This document shows, piece after piece, positions 36,467 through 49,173 of a DNA stretch of 64,000 bases. The position numbers and the translations under genes were made by a program. Every line of letters begins with the position of its first letter. Within the stretch, counting starts at the first letter, position 1. A model generated the notes under the pieces. It was not told the DNA's origin. It ran no database searches and saw nothing but the letters and a program-made list of their open reading frames with translations. Origin of the DNA: Proales similis (taxonomy: Eukaryota; Rotifera; Eurotatoria; Ploima; Proalidae); NCBI GenBank assembly GCA_019059635.1, contig JAGVRJ010000012.1, positions 868,001-932,000 of the forward strand, in the 5' to 3' direction.

Positions 36467-37050
36467 CACATACACTCGAAAATCCTAAACAGTATTAAAA
36501 CGGCGCGAATTAATTAAAACTTCACACAAACATATGAGCGCACATAAGCAAATGAGCGTTTTAACCTCCGGCGCCTATTGAGAAGGGATTTAAGGCCGAG
36601 TCAACAAGCAACGAGCGAGGAAAGAGATGTGGCCGCAATCGCCGTATGATCCCTCTAAGCTCGTTGCTCTCTTGGCATGTCTTTAGGCCATGACCGGTGA
36701 AATATAAACTGTATATCTTCAGATTTCACCCGGCCGGCCATTTGAGCGTATTAATACGCGTCCACGGCGTTGTTCAAACAAATGAGCAAGCAGCGTGCAA
36801 ACTTGCCTCTTTCTTCGAGCCTAGTGCCGCCTTCACCTCTAAACTAATAATTTTGTACGATTGACATCTCGTCAAATGTGCTGGCCAGTGAAATGAGGGC
36901 GGCGAGGAGCGAACGTGACACTCTTTGAACTAAACGCTCTAGCAAACTTATCACTCACACTAAACACGGCGATAATCGCGCGAATAAAAAATGATTGAAG
37001 AAGCGAATGGCGTCGCGGCGAATGCAAATAGCAAAATTGAGAGACAGGCA

Positions 37051-37068
37051 GAGAGAGAGAGAGAGAGA
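37051..37068. repeat. (GA)n microsatellite
   Basis: Near-pure GA run in the gene-poor region downstream of BRWD. Confidence 0.85.
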
Positions 37069-37822
37069 AAGAGAAGGGAAAATATTTAGGACAGAAGATG
37101 AGTGGAGAATGAAAGAGTAGGCATTAAAAGACTTAAGCAAATCGCACGACACATACATAGACGACGATGCACATATTTTAAGGAGGCCGTTCACCGGGTC
37201 GATATACTCCGAACCAAGCGCAAAAGCGTAGCGAAGAGTAACTGAGAGAGAAGAGGAAAGAAGCGTAAAAGAGATGAAGGGAAGAGCGCTAGCGTAGGGC
37301 GAGTGCACTTACAAACGCTTTTAATTCTTTTTCTTATTTTATTTTTATTCATCTCTCCGAGCGTCAGTGGGTTTAAATGCGCTCGCATTTGAATTGGCCT
37401 TTTGGACGAGGCAAAAATATTTCTCCTTTATGCGAAGCAAAGTGCCAAATCAAAGCGAGTGCAGCAAATATCCGACACCAGCGGGCACAATAGAAGCAGT
37501 TTCGATCGGTCGGAATTCTTCGCCGCACTCTTTCCTAGTTTGGCGTCGAGTTCCGCCTATCGATTGTAGTCAATATGGATGAAGACGATGCGCTCTCAAT
37601 TGACCAAGAGGAAACGAATTGCGCTCTTTATAACGCAGCCGACTATGAGAAGATGTGCCCGACAAGGAGCAGAACGAGCGAGCTTTAGTGGCACTCGTTC
37701 TAATAATGGAAAATGAGCTGAGCCGTTTTTGATGCCTGAATGAATAACCATAAAGCAAACGCAATTCGCGTCTCTAGTTCCTATTTCAGAGCCTCTTTAA
37801 GCTAAATGGGTGATTTGTTCGG

Positions 37823-37839
37823 GAGAGAGAGAGAGAGAG
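37823..37839. repeat. (GA)n microsatellite
   Basis: Pure GA run, about 600 bases past the BRWD stop codon. Confidence 0.85.
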
Positions 37840-38040
37840 CAAGTGTTTTAGGGCGAACTCGAACTCATGCACGACCGACTAGGTTGCGTGTGCAGTAAAT
37901 CATCTACATAACTCTGGTGGACGGTTTTAGTCTACTAAATGACCCCTCTCTTTCAAGTCTCCCTCAAACGCAGACGGTACAGTCTAAGTCGAATCAAATT
38001 TATTCGTGTTCTCGACTCCAAATGAACGCAGGAGAGCACT

Positions 38041-38068
38041 TGTTGTTTTTTTTTGTTGTTGTTGTTGT
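38041..38068. repeat. T-rich / (GTT)n tract
   Basis: An uninterrupted T run followed by several GTT units, in the probable BRWD 3' UTR or just beyond it. A minus-strand AATAAA lies at 37999-38004. Confidence 0.75.
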
Positions 38069-38431
38069 GCTTGTTAGCGATAGATTCAATTACAATTCGA
38101 CCGTTTGATTTGTTTTCTTTGCTTCTCTACTTGCGAGAGCGTTGGTGAGGTTGCGTCCTCGTTTGGAAGTTCAAATTCAGTTTAATTGAGATAAATAATT
38201 GTCGTTGCGTCGTGCGGCCTGCACCCAAATCTACATACATGCATGCGTCGTGCGGTGCCGCCGTTTACTCGTGTTTGTAGAAAAAAAAAGAAGAAGAAAA
38301 TGTGCCAAAAAGAAGCTGTAATCAAATAATCATCAGAAAATGAATGAAGTATGAATGTATGCCTGAAATAGTGAAAGAACCAATAAATCAACGGATAAAT
38401 CAATCGATCCGTTCTATCTACACAAAGTCGG

Positions 38432-41400
38432 TCAGTAGCCGAGAGTGCGCCTCTTTTTGCGAGAGTTGCCGTTCATTCGATGCTCCCTACTTTCTGTCTG
38501 ACTCAAATACGAATCGCGTTCGTATTCACTTGCCTCGCTGCTAGACTCGCGGTACGAGAACTTTTTGCCCGCGTTGCGCGAAGGCCGATCATGGTCGCCG
38601 TTCAGCCGCTGGCTGCGAGAGCCTCGCAGTCTCTGGGCATTGTTTTCCTTGTCATCTTGACGTCTGCCGTTGGGTCTCGAGTCTCGGCTGTCTTGTTCGC
38701 TCTCTTCGTCACTTGATTTGATTGCTTTGTTGCTTCGTCGCGAGCTTCGTTGGCCTCGTTCCGCTGTTGTCGTTGCTTGCTTTTGTTGCTGGTGTTTGCG
38801 ATTGTTTTTGCCGCCGAGTTCCGCAATCAGTGAGCCCAACCCTCCTCCTTCGTGCTCTTCACTGCCGTCTGAATCGAGTACTTTGGAAACGGGTTTCTTT
38901 TTCAGAACTCGTTTAGATCGTGTTTGCCGACTCTTTTCCTCGTCCGAGTTTTCGTCCATCTCCAAATTTCCTTGCTCAATTGCGTCATTGTATGAGAGCA
39001 TCGTCTCAGTTCCTGCTCGTTCTAATTTCGCCTTGTTTGTGTCCATAAAAAGCCTGTCCATCGAGTACGAAGTGGATGGTTGAATGTCGTCGCCGTTTAG
39101 ATTGTTTGAACATTGATCACTTTTCACCAAGTCATACTCAACCGACTCGTCTTCCATGAACGATTTGTTCAAGAGTTCGCCGGTTTTGGACCTCTGCATG
39201 GGCTCGCTACGACCAGATCCTGTTGACTGGTTACTGCTCTCGTCATTTTGAAGAAGCCTGATTCGCCCACGAGTGTTTACGGAGGCGCTTGACGCTTCGC
39301 GGTCAAGACCTGCCATTTCGGTGTGTCGAAATTTTCTCGAGTTTAACCTTGAGCTCTCGCGCTGTGGCTTTTCCTGTTCTTGTTCAAAGTTTAGTTGCGA
39401 GCGCATTTTCCTAACAATTCGATTTGATTTAGAATTCGGTGCGCCGTTTGATGTGACCATTGGGAGCCATTACCTAACACGACCGTATTTAGAGACATCG
39501 GCACAATGCAGTTTCTTGATGGGACCAATGCGAGATTCATAGGCGTTCTTGAGCTTGATCGTCATTTGGTAGATCTAAAGCACGATCGACATTAGATAGG
39601 AAAAATTAAAAGTGAACCTTTGAAAACGAAACTCACTCTTGATCTTTTGTTGGTGTTGTAGCAGTGCGAGTTTTTAAACATCAGCAGGCAGTCACGTTCG
39701 AAGAGTTTGAGGTCGTTTCCGTAATAATTGTCGAGCAGCTTGTTAAGGATGGTTCCCAGGTCGACCGGTTCACGCACTTTTTCCAAATAGTCCGGATATT
39801 CGCTTGTGTTGACCGGCTCGCGAAACGGTTGCGACTCGGGCAGCTTGATCAGGTCAGTGATCATGTTGACTGCTGCCTCGTGCCAAGAGAGCAAGTTGTG
39901 ACTAGAAGCCAGATTCAAAACGGGAAGGTTTTCTGGCTCTTGCCGAGCTCGGAGGTTGAAGCGTTTGCCGCGAAGCGACTTCTCGTGCAGCTCTTCTGCA
40001 TTCTCTCTGGAGTCGTTAAGCTCTTCGTCGTCTTTTATGCTCTTTGCCATTCGTCGGTAAATTGGCATTGGATTATTTACTTCATGATCGCTTATGAATT
40101 CGATTAGAAGCGAGCAAAGGTGCTTGGCCTGTTTGACAATGTCACTCTTTGGCTCGTTGTAAGTGATCGCATTCGATTCCATTTGCTGCACGTCCCAGGT
40201 GATGGCGGCTAGACGCCGATAGTAAAAGCTTGAGATGCGCTCTTTGATCGTACTCAGATCGATCGGGTAGGAAATTTGAATGGCGTAGTCGGGAAAGGAG
40301 TCCAGATCAACTGGATAGTTGAACGGCTCAGCAATAGCAAGCTCCATGATTTGCTCTAGGCCGGTTAGAATTCTTGAACAGTCGGCCTCGCGGCCCACTT
40401 CAGGCCACTCGCCTGGCTCTGGTTCGTAGAGCAAAGCCTTCAGCTCTTCGTCCGTAACAATCTCGCCGTTGTTGGGCAATGTGGTACCGAGAGTCGATTT
40501 CGCCTTGCGCGATTGTCCGCCGCTGAGTGGCTCCAGGTCCCAAGGACTCAACGCTTCTCTATCGCCGTTCTCCCACACTACATGCAGACACTGAAATTGG
40601 GACTCGGGATGTTCTTCTTGAAATGGTTTTCGGCTTTCTACTCGGCCAAACCACCATTTATCGTCGATAATCGATCGGAAACGATCATTGGCCTGCCAGT
40701 TTTTCTCCATCGCTCGATCATAATATTGACGCAGAATCACAAAGTCGACCACATGCGCCATGTCATGAAACTTAAGGTGAAATGTTTGGCCTGTTAGCAC
40801 TCGAGTGTCGGGGTCTTGCAGACCAAGCTTCAAATTAACTAGTCTGGGCGGGCCGGTGGTTATTTTCAAGTCCATAACTTTGCAAAACTCTTGGACTTTG
40901 ATGTTCTTGTTGCGTGCCCATGGCAAACTGGCCTCATTGATCGGATAGACATTGAACTGCTTGACCGCTTGAACGTAGAGCTCGTGTCCTTGCCTAAAGT
41001 AAACGATTTCGTCATGGAGCTGTGGTACATAAGGCAGCTTTTTGGGCTTTGTGCTAGTCAACCACTCGGGCGGGCGATATTCGGGTGGACACTCTCGCAG
41101 TGCTAAAAGCGCTCCCTCCGAATGTTTTGATTTCTTTTTAGATTTCGCCTTTGAACGCTTCTTGTTTGACGGAGAAATCTGACGCCGGCTGGCCATCTGA
41201 CTCGTGCAAGGCCTGTTCGGATCAAGGTTCTCGTCATTTTCTTCATTTTCGCTGAAATCGCTCTCCTTCTCATCGTCTTCTTCTTCTTCGTCTGCAGCCT
41301 CCTCTTCGTCGGAGCTCACTAGCCGCTTGAGCTTCCTAGAGATGCTTGTTTTCTCCTTTTTCGATTCGGTCTCAGCTTCTGCTTCTTCGTCGTCCTGCAC

Positions 41401-44182
41401 TCGAAGTACTCGTTTGGAGCTACGTTTCGATTTGGTAGTCTTATTCGATGTCCGAGCCGGCGGCCTGAGTGTTTTTCCGGCGTCTTCTTCGGCCCAGTCT
41501 GAATAGTCGCTAGTTTCGTTGTCACTGAGTGTAGAGGCTGCCTCAGCTGTCGGTTCTGGTTCTTGTTCGGTCACTGTTCTAAGCATCTGTGAGGCCGTCG
41601 TAGGCATCTGACTATTGGAATCATCGTCGACATTTATGACTTGGTCTACACTTTCCTCTTCTGACGCGCGATGAGTGTCCATGGTCTCTTCATAGTCACT
41701 CTGAATTCGACTCGTAATTGCACTCGAGCTAGTCGTTCTCTTGATTAGGCCTTTTCCTCTTGCTCTCTTGTTGCTTAGATTGACGAAGAGGTCTTCGCTT
41801 CGAATGTTCATTTCGGTGTAATCGTTCGCTCTGTTGTAATCTCGCTCTTCATTCTGCAGCTTCTCTAATCGATCGAGCTCGCTCGCTCTTAGCGTTCGGG
41901 AGTCAAGCGGAACAATTAGTCGCTTGGTCACTCTTGCACGCGCTGTTCCTCCTTCCACCTCGTCCGAATCTCCAATAATTTCAGCGATTCCATTCTCATG
42001 CGTGACTATATGAGGATTGAGCTGGCCTTCAGTGAGATTCTCTCTTCCGGGCACCAGACGCTGATACTCTGCACTGTAGGGATTACCGTCCGAATTGACT
42101 AGAAAAGGCGGCGGCATCATGTGCGGAGGTTGCTGAGTCTGCTCATCGACGACGTAACCTTCCGGATCGCGCATCAACGGACGATAGTCGGTGTGAAAAA
42201 ACTGCTCATTAGGCAGCCGCTTGAATTTTTCCTCATTTGCAAAGCCGAATATAGTAAGGTGGCCATGAGAGTCTGTAGATGCAAACATGTCTCGGGACGG
42301 TGACCACTTGGTATCGAAAAAGCAGCCGTGACCCTCTTCGTCCATTTTGTTGTAGTACTTTTTGATCATGTGACCTGTGAATATATCCCAGAGAATGACG
42401 TTTCCATCATGGCCGGCACTGAGCAGAACTCGTGGGTCGTGAGGATGGGCTTCAAGAACAAACACTTCATCTGTGTGTCCTTTGAGCTCGTGTATTAGCC
42501 GGCCATCTGTTGAGTTCCATACTTTGACCAAATGGTTGTTCTGCGCAGTCACAACCATCGAGTCATCTGCATTCCAGGTGACCATGGTGACACAAAAGCG
42601 CTTTAGAAGCTCTAGACTACAAAGTTCATCTGAGCTGTTTTTGGACAGGGACTTGGACGCGTCGATCAGGATCGAACGCCATTTGAATTTATCGAAAAAC
42701 CAAATGCGCGCCGTGCCGTCTTTGCTGCCGCTCAAGAAACGTGAAGAGCTATTGGCGTACATTATACTGTCTACGATGTTTGAATGTGCCTCCAGTTCTT
42801 TCAGCTTTGTGGGCAAGCCGTTGTCGAAATAGTAAAGTCGAATGGCATTGTCATTGCTCCCGGCGGCCATGAACGAGCCGCCTGAACTAAACGACAAGCA
42901 AAGCATTTGACTGCCAGCTCTTGACTTCTCGATAAATTTATGGGGCTTGATGCTAAATGATTGATTCAAGTTAGAATAAGTCAAGTAGGCCGAGTAAGAA
43001 GCGGCTATTTACTTGAATTTCAAAGTCTGAGCGTCCCAGCTCCAAAAGCAGATTACTCCGTCGTTGCCAGACGAGGCGAGCCATCTCTGTGAACCACGGC
43101 AATAGGGCGAGAATTCGATGCATGTAACCATGTTTGTATGGCCATTCAGTATCGTCACCGGCTCTGTTGTCAAGAGGCTCCAGACTCGGATAACTTTGTC
43201 ACAACTGCCTGAAGCCATGAGGCTGTTCTCGAAATTGACATCGATGTCACTTATTTCCTTTTCGTGGCCGCGAAACGTTGCTAAAAGGCGGCAGTCGTTG
43301 GCTGACCACGCTTTGATCAGATTATCGTCGGCACCAGTCAGAATATAGCGGCCAGTTCGATCGAAACAAATGCAGTACACTGCAGCTAAATGAGCAAGAA
43401 TGCGCTTGTGCACGTTCATCTGGCGATAAAGCGGCGGTTGAACTACGTTCAATGTACTGATTGTTGGACTTATTTGGCGTCTTATCAGATTATTGACGAT
43501 GTTCAGGCTGCCAGAGTCTCGACTTGCAACGTGTGGATTGAGACCTTGGCGAGTTAGATGATGCCTGACGTAGAGATCTTTGGGAAGAGCGCTAAGATCC
43601 GAGTGACGATTGAAATGCGACTCTTCTCGTGGATTTTGGCTCTTGCCTCCGTTGCTTAGGGCGAACCTAGTCCCAGTTAGAAGAGTGTCCACTCTCAGCG
43701 ATTTCTTAAGCCACAAATTTTCAACGATCGATTTTGTTTGGTGACATAGATTGACTAAAAAATCGCCCGGTATGTGCGGATGTTGTCGAATCTTAAGTGA
43801 GCGAAGGATGTCAGTTTAGATATGGAGAAATAGAGGCAAAATCTTTGCACCATCTCTTGGAATGTGCGCCGATGGGTGCCTCCAGTCCAGTCATAGCGAG
43901 CTGGAAGGGCAGAACTGCTTTCGAGCTGTTGGACGAGAGCCTGAAAAGCGTGATGTCTCAATTATCAACATTTTTTGGTCTTAAATAGGCGAAAAAGGCT
44001 ACCCGGCCGATATCTTCGTATGGTCCATTAAGTAAGTGGTGCGCGATTAGGAAATAAAGCTCTTGATTGTAAATAAGAAACCTGAGCTACAAATGTGATG
44101 ATCTGTCGTCTGCAAAGTTACCTGACTCGATAAAGCTGCTGGTCGATGAGATTTCAGGCATTTCGGCGCGAGAAAATGCCAT
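38432..44182 (-). CDS. BRWD3: BRWD/PHIP family WD40 and double-bromodomain protein
   Basis: Seven exons: 44182-44122, 44061-44003, 43940-43851, 43791-43013, 42952-39637, 39574-39474 and 39410-38432, giving 1794 residues (human BRWD3 and PHIP are about 1800). The N-terminus reads ESELYFLIAHHLL. WD40 repeats start near residue 110 and run to about 600, with TDYRPLMRDPEGYV and MMPPPFLV following. An acidic Ser-rich linker, a cryptic Tudor region (YFRQGHELYVQAV, FRSIIDDKWWFG) and two bromodomains follow: BD1 about 1180-1295 with NAITYNEP, BD2 about 1354-1470 with NSHCYNTNKRS. The acetyl-lysine-contacting Asn positions are kept in both. The basic, Ser-rich tail is disordered. Homologues read histone marks and act as Cul4-DDB1 substrate receptors. 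BRWD3 rather than PHIP is the usual arthropod name; the symbol is not decided by sequence alone. Confidence 0.93.
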
Positions 44183-44338
44183 TCAGGCGTACCGCATGCC
44201 AAACCGATCCTTAAAGAATTCAATCGATTTTCAACCTAAATTACAGAGCGAACATGGAATAACAATATTTGAAGGTTTTCAATCAAGGCTCTGAAGTTTC
44301 CGCTGAGGTAGGAAAACAGCAACAAAGGGCAGCTAGGA

Positions 44339-44730
44339 ATGGGAGTTACTCAAAATGGTAGTGTTGTAAGTTTATTCATTTTCTATTTCGCATTCAAATC
44401 GTGTTCAGGCAGTATGTGGGATGGTTGCCTGTCCGCTCTTAGCTCGATGCGCTACTTGCACAACGAACTTAACAATTGGGCCGTTTATTTTCAAGTTATC
44501 CAGCATTGCCCGGAGTTTCCTACGCAAGGTCTAGCGGTTCGTTTATAAATTAAAAGCCTTCCTCAAACCATGGAACGTGCACTCCTAATTTCCTATTTCC
44601 TATTTCTTTCCTTATTTTGATTCAAAAATGAAAAATACGAGCGGCTACCAGATTCGATTCTTTATAAGATCGATATTGGCGACGAACTGCAAGCCATCAA
44701 GGCAAGTTTATTTGAACATAATTGGTAAAG
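44339..44730 (+). other. Possible small spliced gene divergent from BRWD
   Basis: Two short open stretches look coding but have no recognised family. One (about 44413-44548) starts at an ATG and reads MWDGCLSALSSMRYLHNELN. The other (about 44640-44730) reads ERLPDSILYKIDIGDELQAI and ends at a stop. Consensus splice sites flank the first (GTAAG donor near 44366, CAG acceptor near 44408). The start lies only about 160 bases from the BRWD start on the opposite strand, a common divergent-promoter spacing. I could not build one continuous frame with confidence. Confidence 0.22.
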
Positions 44731-45983
44731 CCAAAAAAAGGTTGAAACTCGAGACAATTTGGAGAGTTGGCTGGTCAAAACAACTTGGGAGAGATTAGCG
44801 TGTTTTTGCTAGTTTGAAAAGTGAAATAGGCATGATTACGGATTTACAATGTGGCGCGATGCTAGAACGAAAAAGTTAATAAAGAGTTCTCTCGGACAGG
44901 TTCGAATGGAAGAGCCGTAGAGTTTAGGCCGAGAATGGAGCGCTCAGAAAAGAGCATCGATTGTGATGAAGCGGAAGCTATGAAGCAAAAACAAAACACT
45001 AATTACCATGTAAGTTGGTAGGACACCTGGTTGGTTAGATTTAATTATAAGTTGGCTCGATTTTAAGAGGCAGACTAAAGTTAGGAAGCGCAATTAATTA
45101 GCCATTCATGGCCAAACGTACGAGTGAGAAAGTGAAATAGAAAATCATTGAATGCTTGGCGAATGATTCGAATATTTTGCGGCAAGTGATTCAATCACGC
45201 AATGACTAATTGCGTACCAGCGCTTAATTTGATGCTAACAAGCAATTTTATGGATTGCTAACCGCCAAGCCTGTGGGCAAGTGTCGCTTAGTAGCTTTGC
45301 AAAGGACTGAAGTGATTTATTCTCGTTTGATTGGAACAACTAGAAGAAGAGCCCGGGCGAGTTGGCCAACTAGGTCGCTGCTTTATTCGTGTTTGGTTCA
45401 AATCAAATGGCAAACACCGGATGCTAATGAGTTTATTGTCGTCCATGTGCTATGTAAATGAGCAGGCAGCAAGAGCTAATACTCGAATTATCGAAATAAT
45501 CTAATAAATAGAAAGAAAAAATCGGAGAAAGGCATAGAGTGAGAGCAAAGCAAGTGTAAAAGGAAAGCGCACAGTCGCACTGGTGGTAGACGAGAGGCAG
45601 TCGTTGGAAATTGGGTAGAACAAATAATCACTGGTCAAATATAACCTGATGCGCGATGTGTCGTTTTACATCAAATTAATAATCGATTTTCGAATTCAGT
45701 TCTATTCAATCTTGCTTGCGCATCTGTTTGCCCAAGATGAGATGGTCGAGGCCTATCTTGCTGATCTCTTCGCCTTCTTCATTAATTGCATATTCAATTT
45801 TTTTTCTTCATTTTTATTTGCTCATTTTCAAACCATCATATCACAATTCATGTTGGTCATGCTCGTCGCATGTTTGCGCTTCCCGTCACTTGGAGCCAGG
45901 CAAGTTGCCACCTTGTTCCTCAACGAATCGTTCACTCAATCTAATTAAAGCTATATTTTCTCTTATTTTCTATTTCTATTTTA

Positions 45984-46007
45984 CTCTCTCTCTCTCTCTT
46001 TCTCTCT
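45984..46007. repeat. (TC)n microsatellite
   Basis: Near-pure TC run (GA on the other strand) in the tailless upstream region. Confidence 0.85.
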
Positions 46008-48704
46008 GCTTTTTTCTTCATTAAATATTCAAGCCAATCGAGTCGAGCAGATCAGAGGTCTTGTTTACCAACTGACTCGATCTCGTGCCTACGCACAGCG
46101 TTGGCTCGAAAGCCCTGTTTTTCGATCAAATCCGATTGGCTTCAACACTCATTGGTTGATTCGAGTTGAGCGGGTAAAAGGCGACTACAAAAGTGAGACC
46201 CGAAATGATTTTCATGGCGCACAAGTGAAGCGACAAGCATCTTTCCATTCGATATTCATTTAAATCAATCAAACTTGTGTTTAGCTCAAGGTATTACTTT
46301 ACACGTTGTTTGTGTTTTATTTCAAAACATGAAGGCCGCCAACAGCCACTGATAGCCCGCTTCTTAAATTACCAGCCAGTATCGGTTGATTGTTAGAGGC
46401 TTTCCAGTGTGTTTCTATCACCGTTCGGCCTAGAGTCTTCAATTTCTCCCCAACTCGAATATTAAGTTGATTCAGCGAATGTTTTGGTGAATGATGAATT
46501 TGATTTGGTCTTTGTGCAATCGCGGCTATTACCTTTTGCGTGCAAGAAGAGATTAGAATCGAGCGCGTGTTTATTTGGCTACTCCATCTAAGTCAGGCGC
46601 GTTTTGAAATATTTTCGACGCGTGCTAAGATTGATGACATTAAATCAAATGGCAATGCGTGAACCTGTCCCAGCGAGAGCCACCGAGTTGATTGTCATTT
46701 AAACTCTTTTTATGGCTTTGCTTTGAAAACGCTCAATGTCAGAGTAGAGAATCTGAAAACAAAAGGCGAGTGATTTTGGCAAATTTAGTCATTAGAATGC
46801 TCTTAAGCTAGCAAGTGAGTGAAATGTTTGCAAGAAGAGAATAGAGGGCCAAATGGCCGCTCCTCGATCCTATTGTCCAGTCAAAGCCTTTCATCGCGCG
46901 TTCTACGGTCGGTCTCTTCTAATTCGCTGTGTCGGACTACACGAGCGGCGAGCAGTGAGTATTTGTGTTTTCTCAACCAGAAGAATGTAGATTAGGAAAG
47001 CAAGTGAGTGAAAAGTTTGCAAGCTCTGAACGGGTCGCAAATATTTGTCTAACATTAGCCTCAACTAGCTAGAGTGGACCGTCATGCAACTGTGACAGCG
47101 AGCCGTTCATTTGTCTTTATTCCATTATTCAACAAATGACACACGCTAATGATATTTGAGTTTGGGCTTTGGTGCATGTGTGTGTGTGCTCTGAATGGTG
47201 AATTAAAGGTTGGCTTGTATTCGTGTGGATGATCGACGAAGGTGTCAGAGGAGCTGGACGACGATGGTGACCGCCTCACATAAGCACTCGGTCGATCGAT
47301 CAAGGTATGTCCGACAGGGCTTAGCGTACACTCCGAGACGCCAAATAAATACTCAACGAGATAAAGTGAATTAGACTCGCGATTTGCTTATATCTGCCAG
47401 CAAGTGAACAAAAGCAAGCGCTTGATTGGGCGGCTCTAAGTTTGCGTTTAAGCCCTGCCGAGAGTTGCTCTATACGAATCCCGCTAAATTCGATTCACTT
47501 TTCATTCGAAAGTTGCGCGCTTATTTTATTAACCCAAATATCAAGCGAGCCCGAGCCAAATCGCTTCTTAATTCGTTCAAATCGAATTTACTCTCTCTCG
47601 CTTTCTTTTTCCAAAAAAAAAAACTCCGAGATTCCGAGAGTAAGTTTTTAAGGGAGAAAAAAATGTGGAATGCTTTGCTTTCTCTCTAATTTTATCGAGT
47701 TTGCGTATTTAAAAGGCTTCTGGGCGAGAGCACGGCCAAGCGAATGAGAGAAAAGATTTTTTTTGCTATTTGTGTAAAATCAATCAGCTTAAATAGAGGC
47801 ACGCACGGCGTGTTTTTGTTCAGTTGGCCCTCAATCGCGTTCAGAGGCGCAATTCACCTGCACTCTTCTCAATGACTGCGTTCTTAATTTAGGCCGTTCA
47901 TCTCCCACGTTAAAGAAAACAAACTGTGAGTACTTTCCATTCAACGCGAACCAGTGAGGCAGCAGTTGGGAAGAATGAGCAATCAGAGGCCAAAGAGGCT
48001 AAAGACCACCAGGCAATAGTAGTCCAGTACGAATAAGAATGCGAGTGGTGAATGGGAACACGATCGAACAAACATTCTCCATCTCGCCTTTGACTAATCT
48101 CCGCAAATCAATTTGGAAGTCACACGCTCGCCAGTGCTCCTTGTGAAAGGAAGTCAGGACTTGTGCAACGCTAAGCCCCGATTAAACAAACACTCTGATA
48201 AAATGGATGCCTATTTAATGGGCGTTGAAGACTTATCACACGGACGGAAGACGAGCGTCAATCTACCGGAGCCAAGGGCTATTAGAGAAAGGAACCTGTG
48301 CCCAAGAGAAAGAGAGCGAGAGAGATGAGAGGGACGGTTTAGGTCGATTTGAATGAATGTCGAATGAATGTCAGTCAAAGGAAAGCTAAAAATATTAAGA
48401 CAGCATTCCTTCTCTAACTATCCCCTGGTACATGAAAGCGTGTCATGATCGCCGCCTTGACAAGGCAAACGATAAGCGGCGCAACAAGTGGCACGTCTGC
48501 TAAATTACAACCTTTAAGATATTTTTCATTATTAAGTTCAGAGTTGCTCATTAGAAAGTAGAACAAAAATAGTTGATTGACTAAGGGATTGAATGATTAA
48601 TTAATATTCGAACCAATTAGATTGGTCGTAGGGTGGGCGGCGAAAGCCAATCAAATAAATTCTTGCCTTTTCGCTTTCGAGCGACGCTCATTCGTCGTTC
48701 TCGT

Positions 48705-48722
48705 AGTCGTCGTCGTCGTCGT
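48705..48722. repeat. (GTC)n trinucleotide repeat
   Basis: Tandem GTC units within a longer imperfect GTC/GTT stretch (about 48693-48780), roughly 450 bases upstream of the tailless ATG. Confidence 0.8.
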
Positions 48723-49173
48723 GGTTGTTGTCGTAGTCGAAGTCGACACCGCCAACGACGTCGTGTATTCTTAGTCGTCGAGCGTTTTTTCGTTCATTCG
48801 TAGACGGGCCTCATTTATTCTTTATACGTGCGCTCGCTCTTTCGCCTCCCGATCTATCCTTCTCGTTTTGCCAGGCCACCAGGGCAGTTCGCTTTCCCTT
48901 TCAACTCGATGAAATCGTCGAATCATTAAACACCCAAATTATTGTCTATTTCACTTTAGCCTCGTTTAAATTCTTTTGTCGCTTGAACGCATTCGGTCAA
49001 CAAGGCGTTTATTCTTCTTCGTCGGGTCTTTTTTAGTTATTGTCATATGCATTTTTGCGACTTATTTTTTAGACTTAAATTAATAAGAAAAGGCAGTGAA
49101 AATTAACGAGCAGCTTCTTGCGTTTCGACGAACAAGGCCCTTCGCTTCAAATCGTGCATAGCAACAGATAGAA

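Larger units (their letters stand above)
30175..38431. promoter_or_regulatory. 8.3-kb gene-poor region upstream of the LRR receptor
   Basis: No supported coding exon on either strand; all ORFs are short and low-complexity or lack any recognisable motif. It is rich in AT homeodomain-like cores (for example around 30286-30316, 32175-32200, 33935-33990 and 34570), in GAGA tracts and in CAG/GCT repeats. Position between the 5' end of the LRR gene and the 3' end of BRWD suggests cis-regulatory DNA for the LRR gene, or an unrecognised noncoding transcript. Confidence 0.4.
44183..49173. promoter_or_regulatory. 5-kb gene-poor region between BRWD and tailless
   Basis: Head-to-head region between BRWD (-) and tailless (+). 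Apart from a doubtful small gene at 44339-44730, no coding exon is supported. It holds a TC tract (45984-46007), a GTC repeat (48705-48722) and AT-rich clusters. It is the obvious place for tailless enhancers, since this receptor gene needs precise spatial control in other animals, but no element is identified. Confidence 0.45.

Noticed and set aside
45255-46024. Overlapping plus-strand ORFs of 68-102 codons upstream of tailless
   Set aside because: Hydrophobic or Ser-rich translations of T-rich and TC-repeat DNA; no sign of selection visible.
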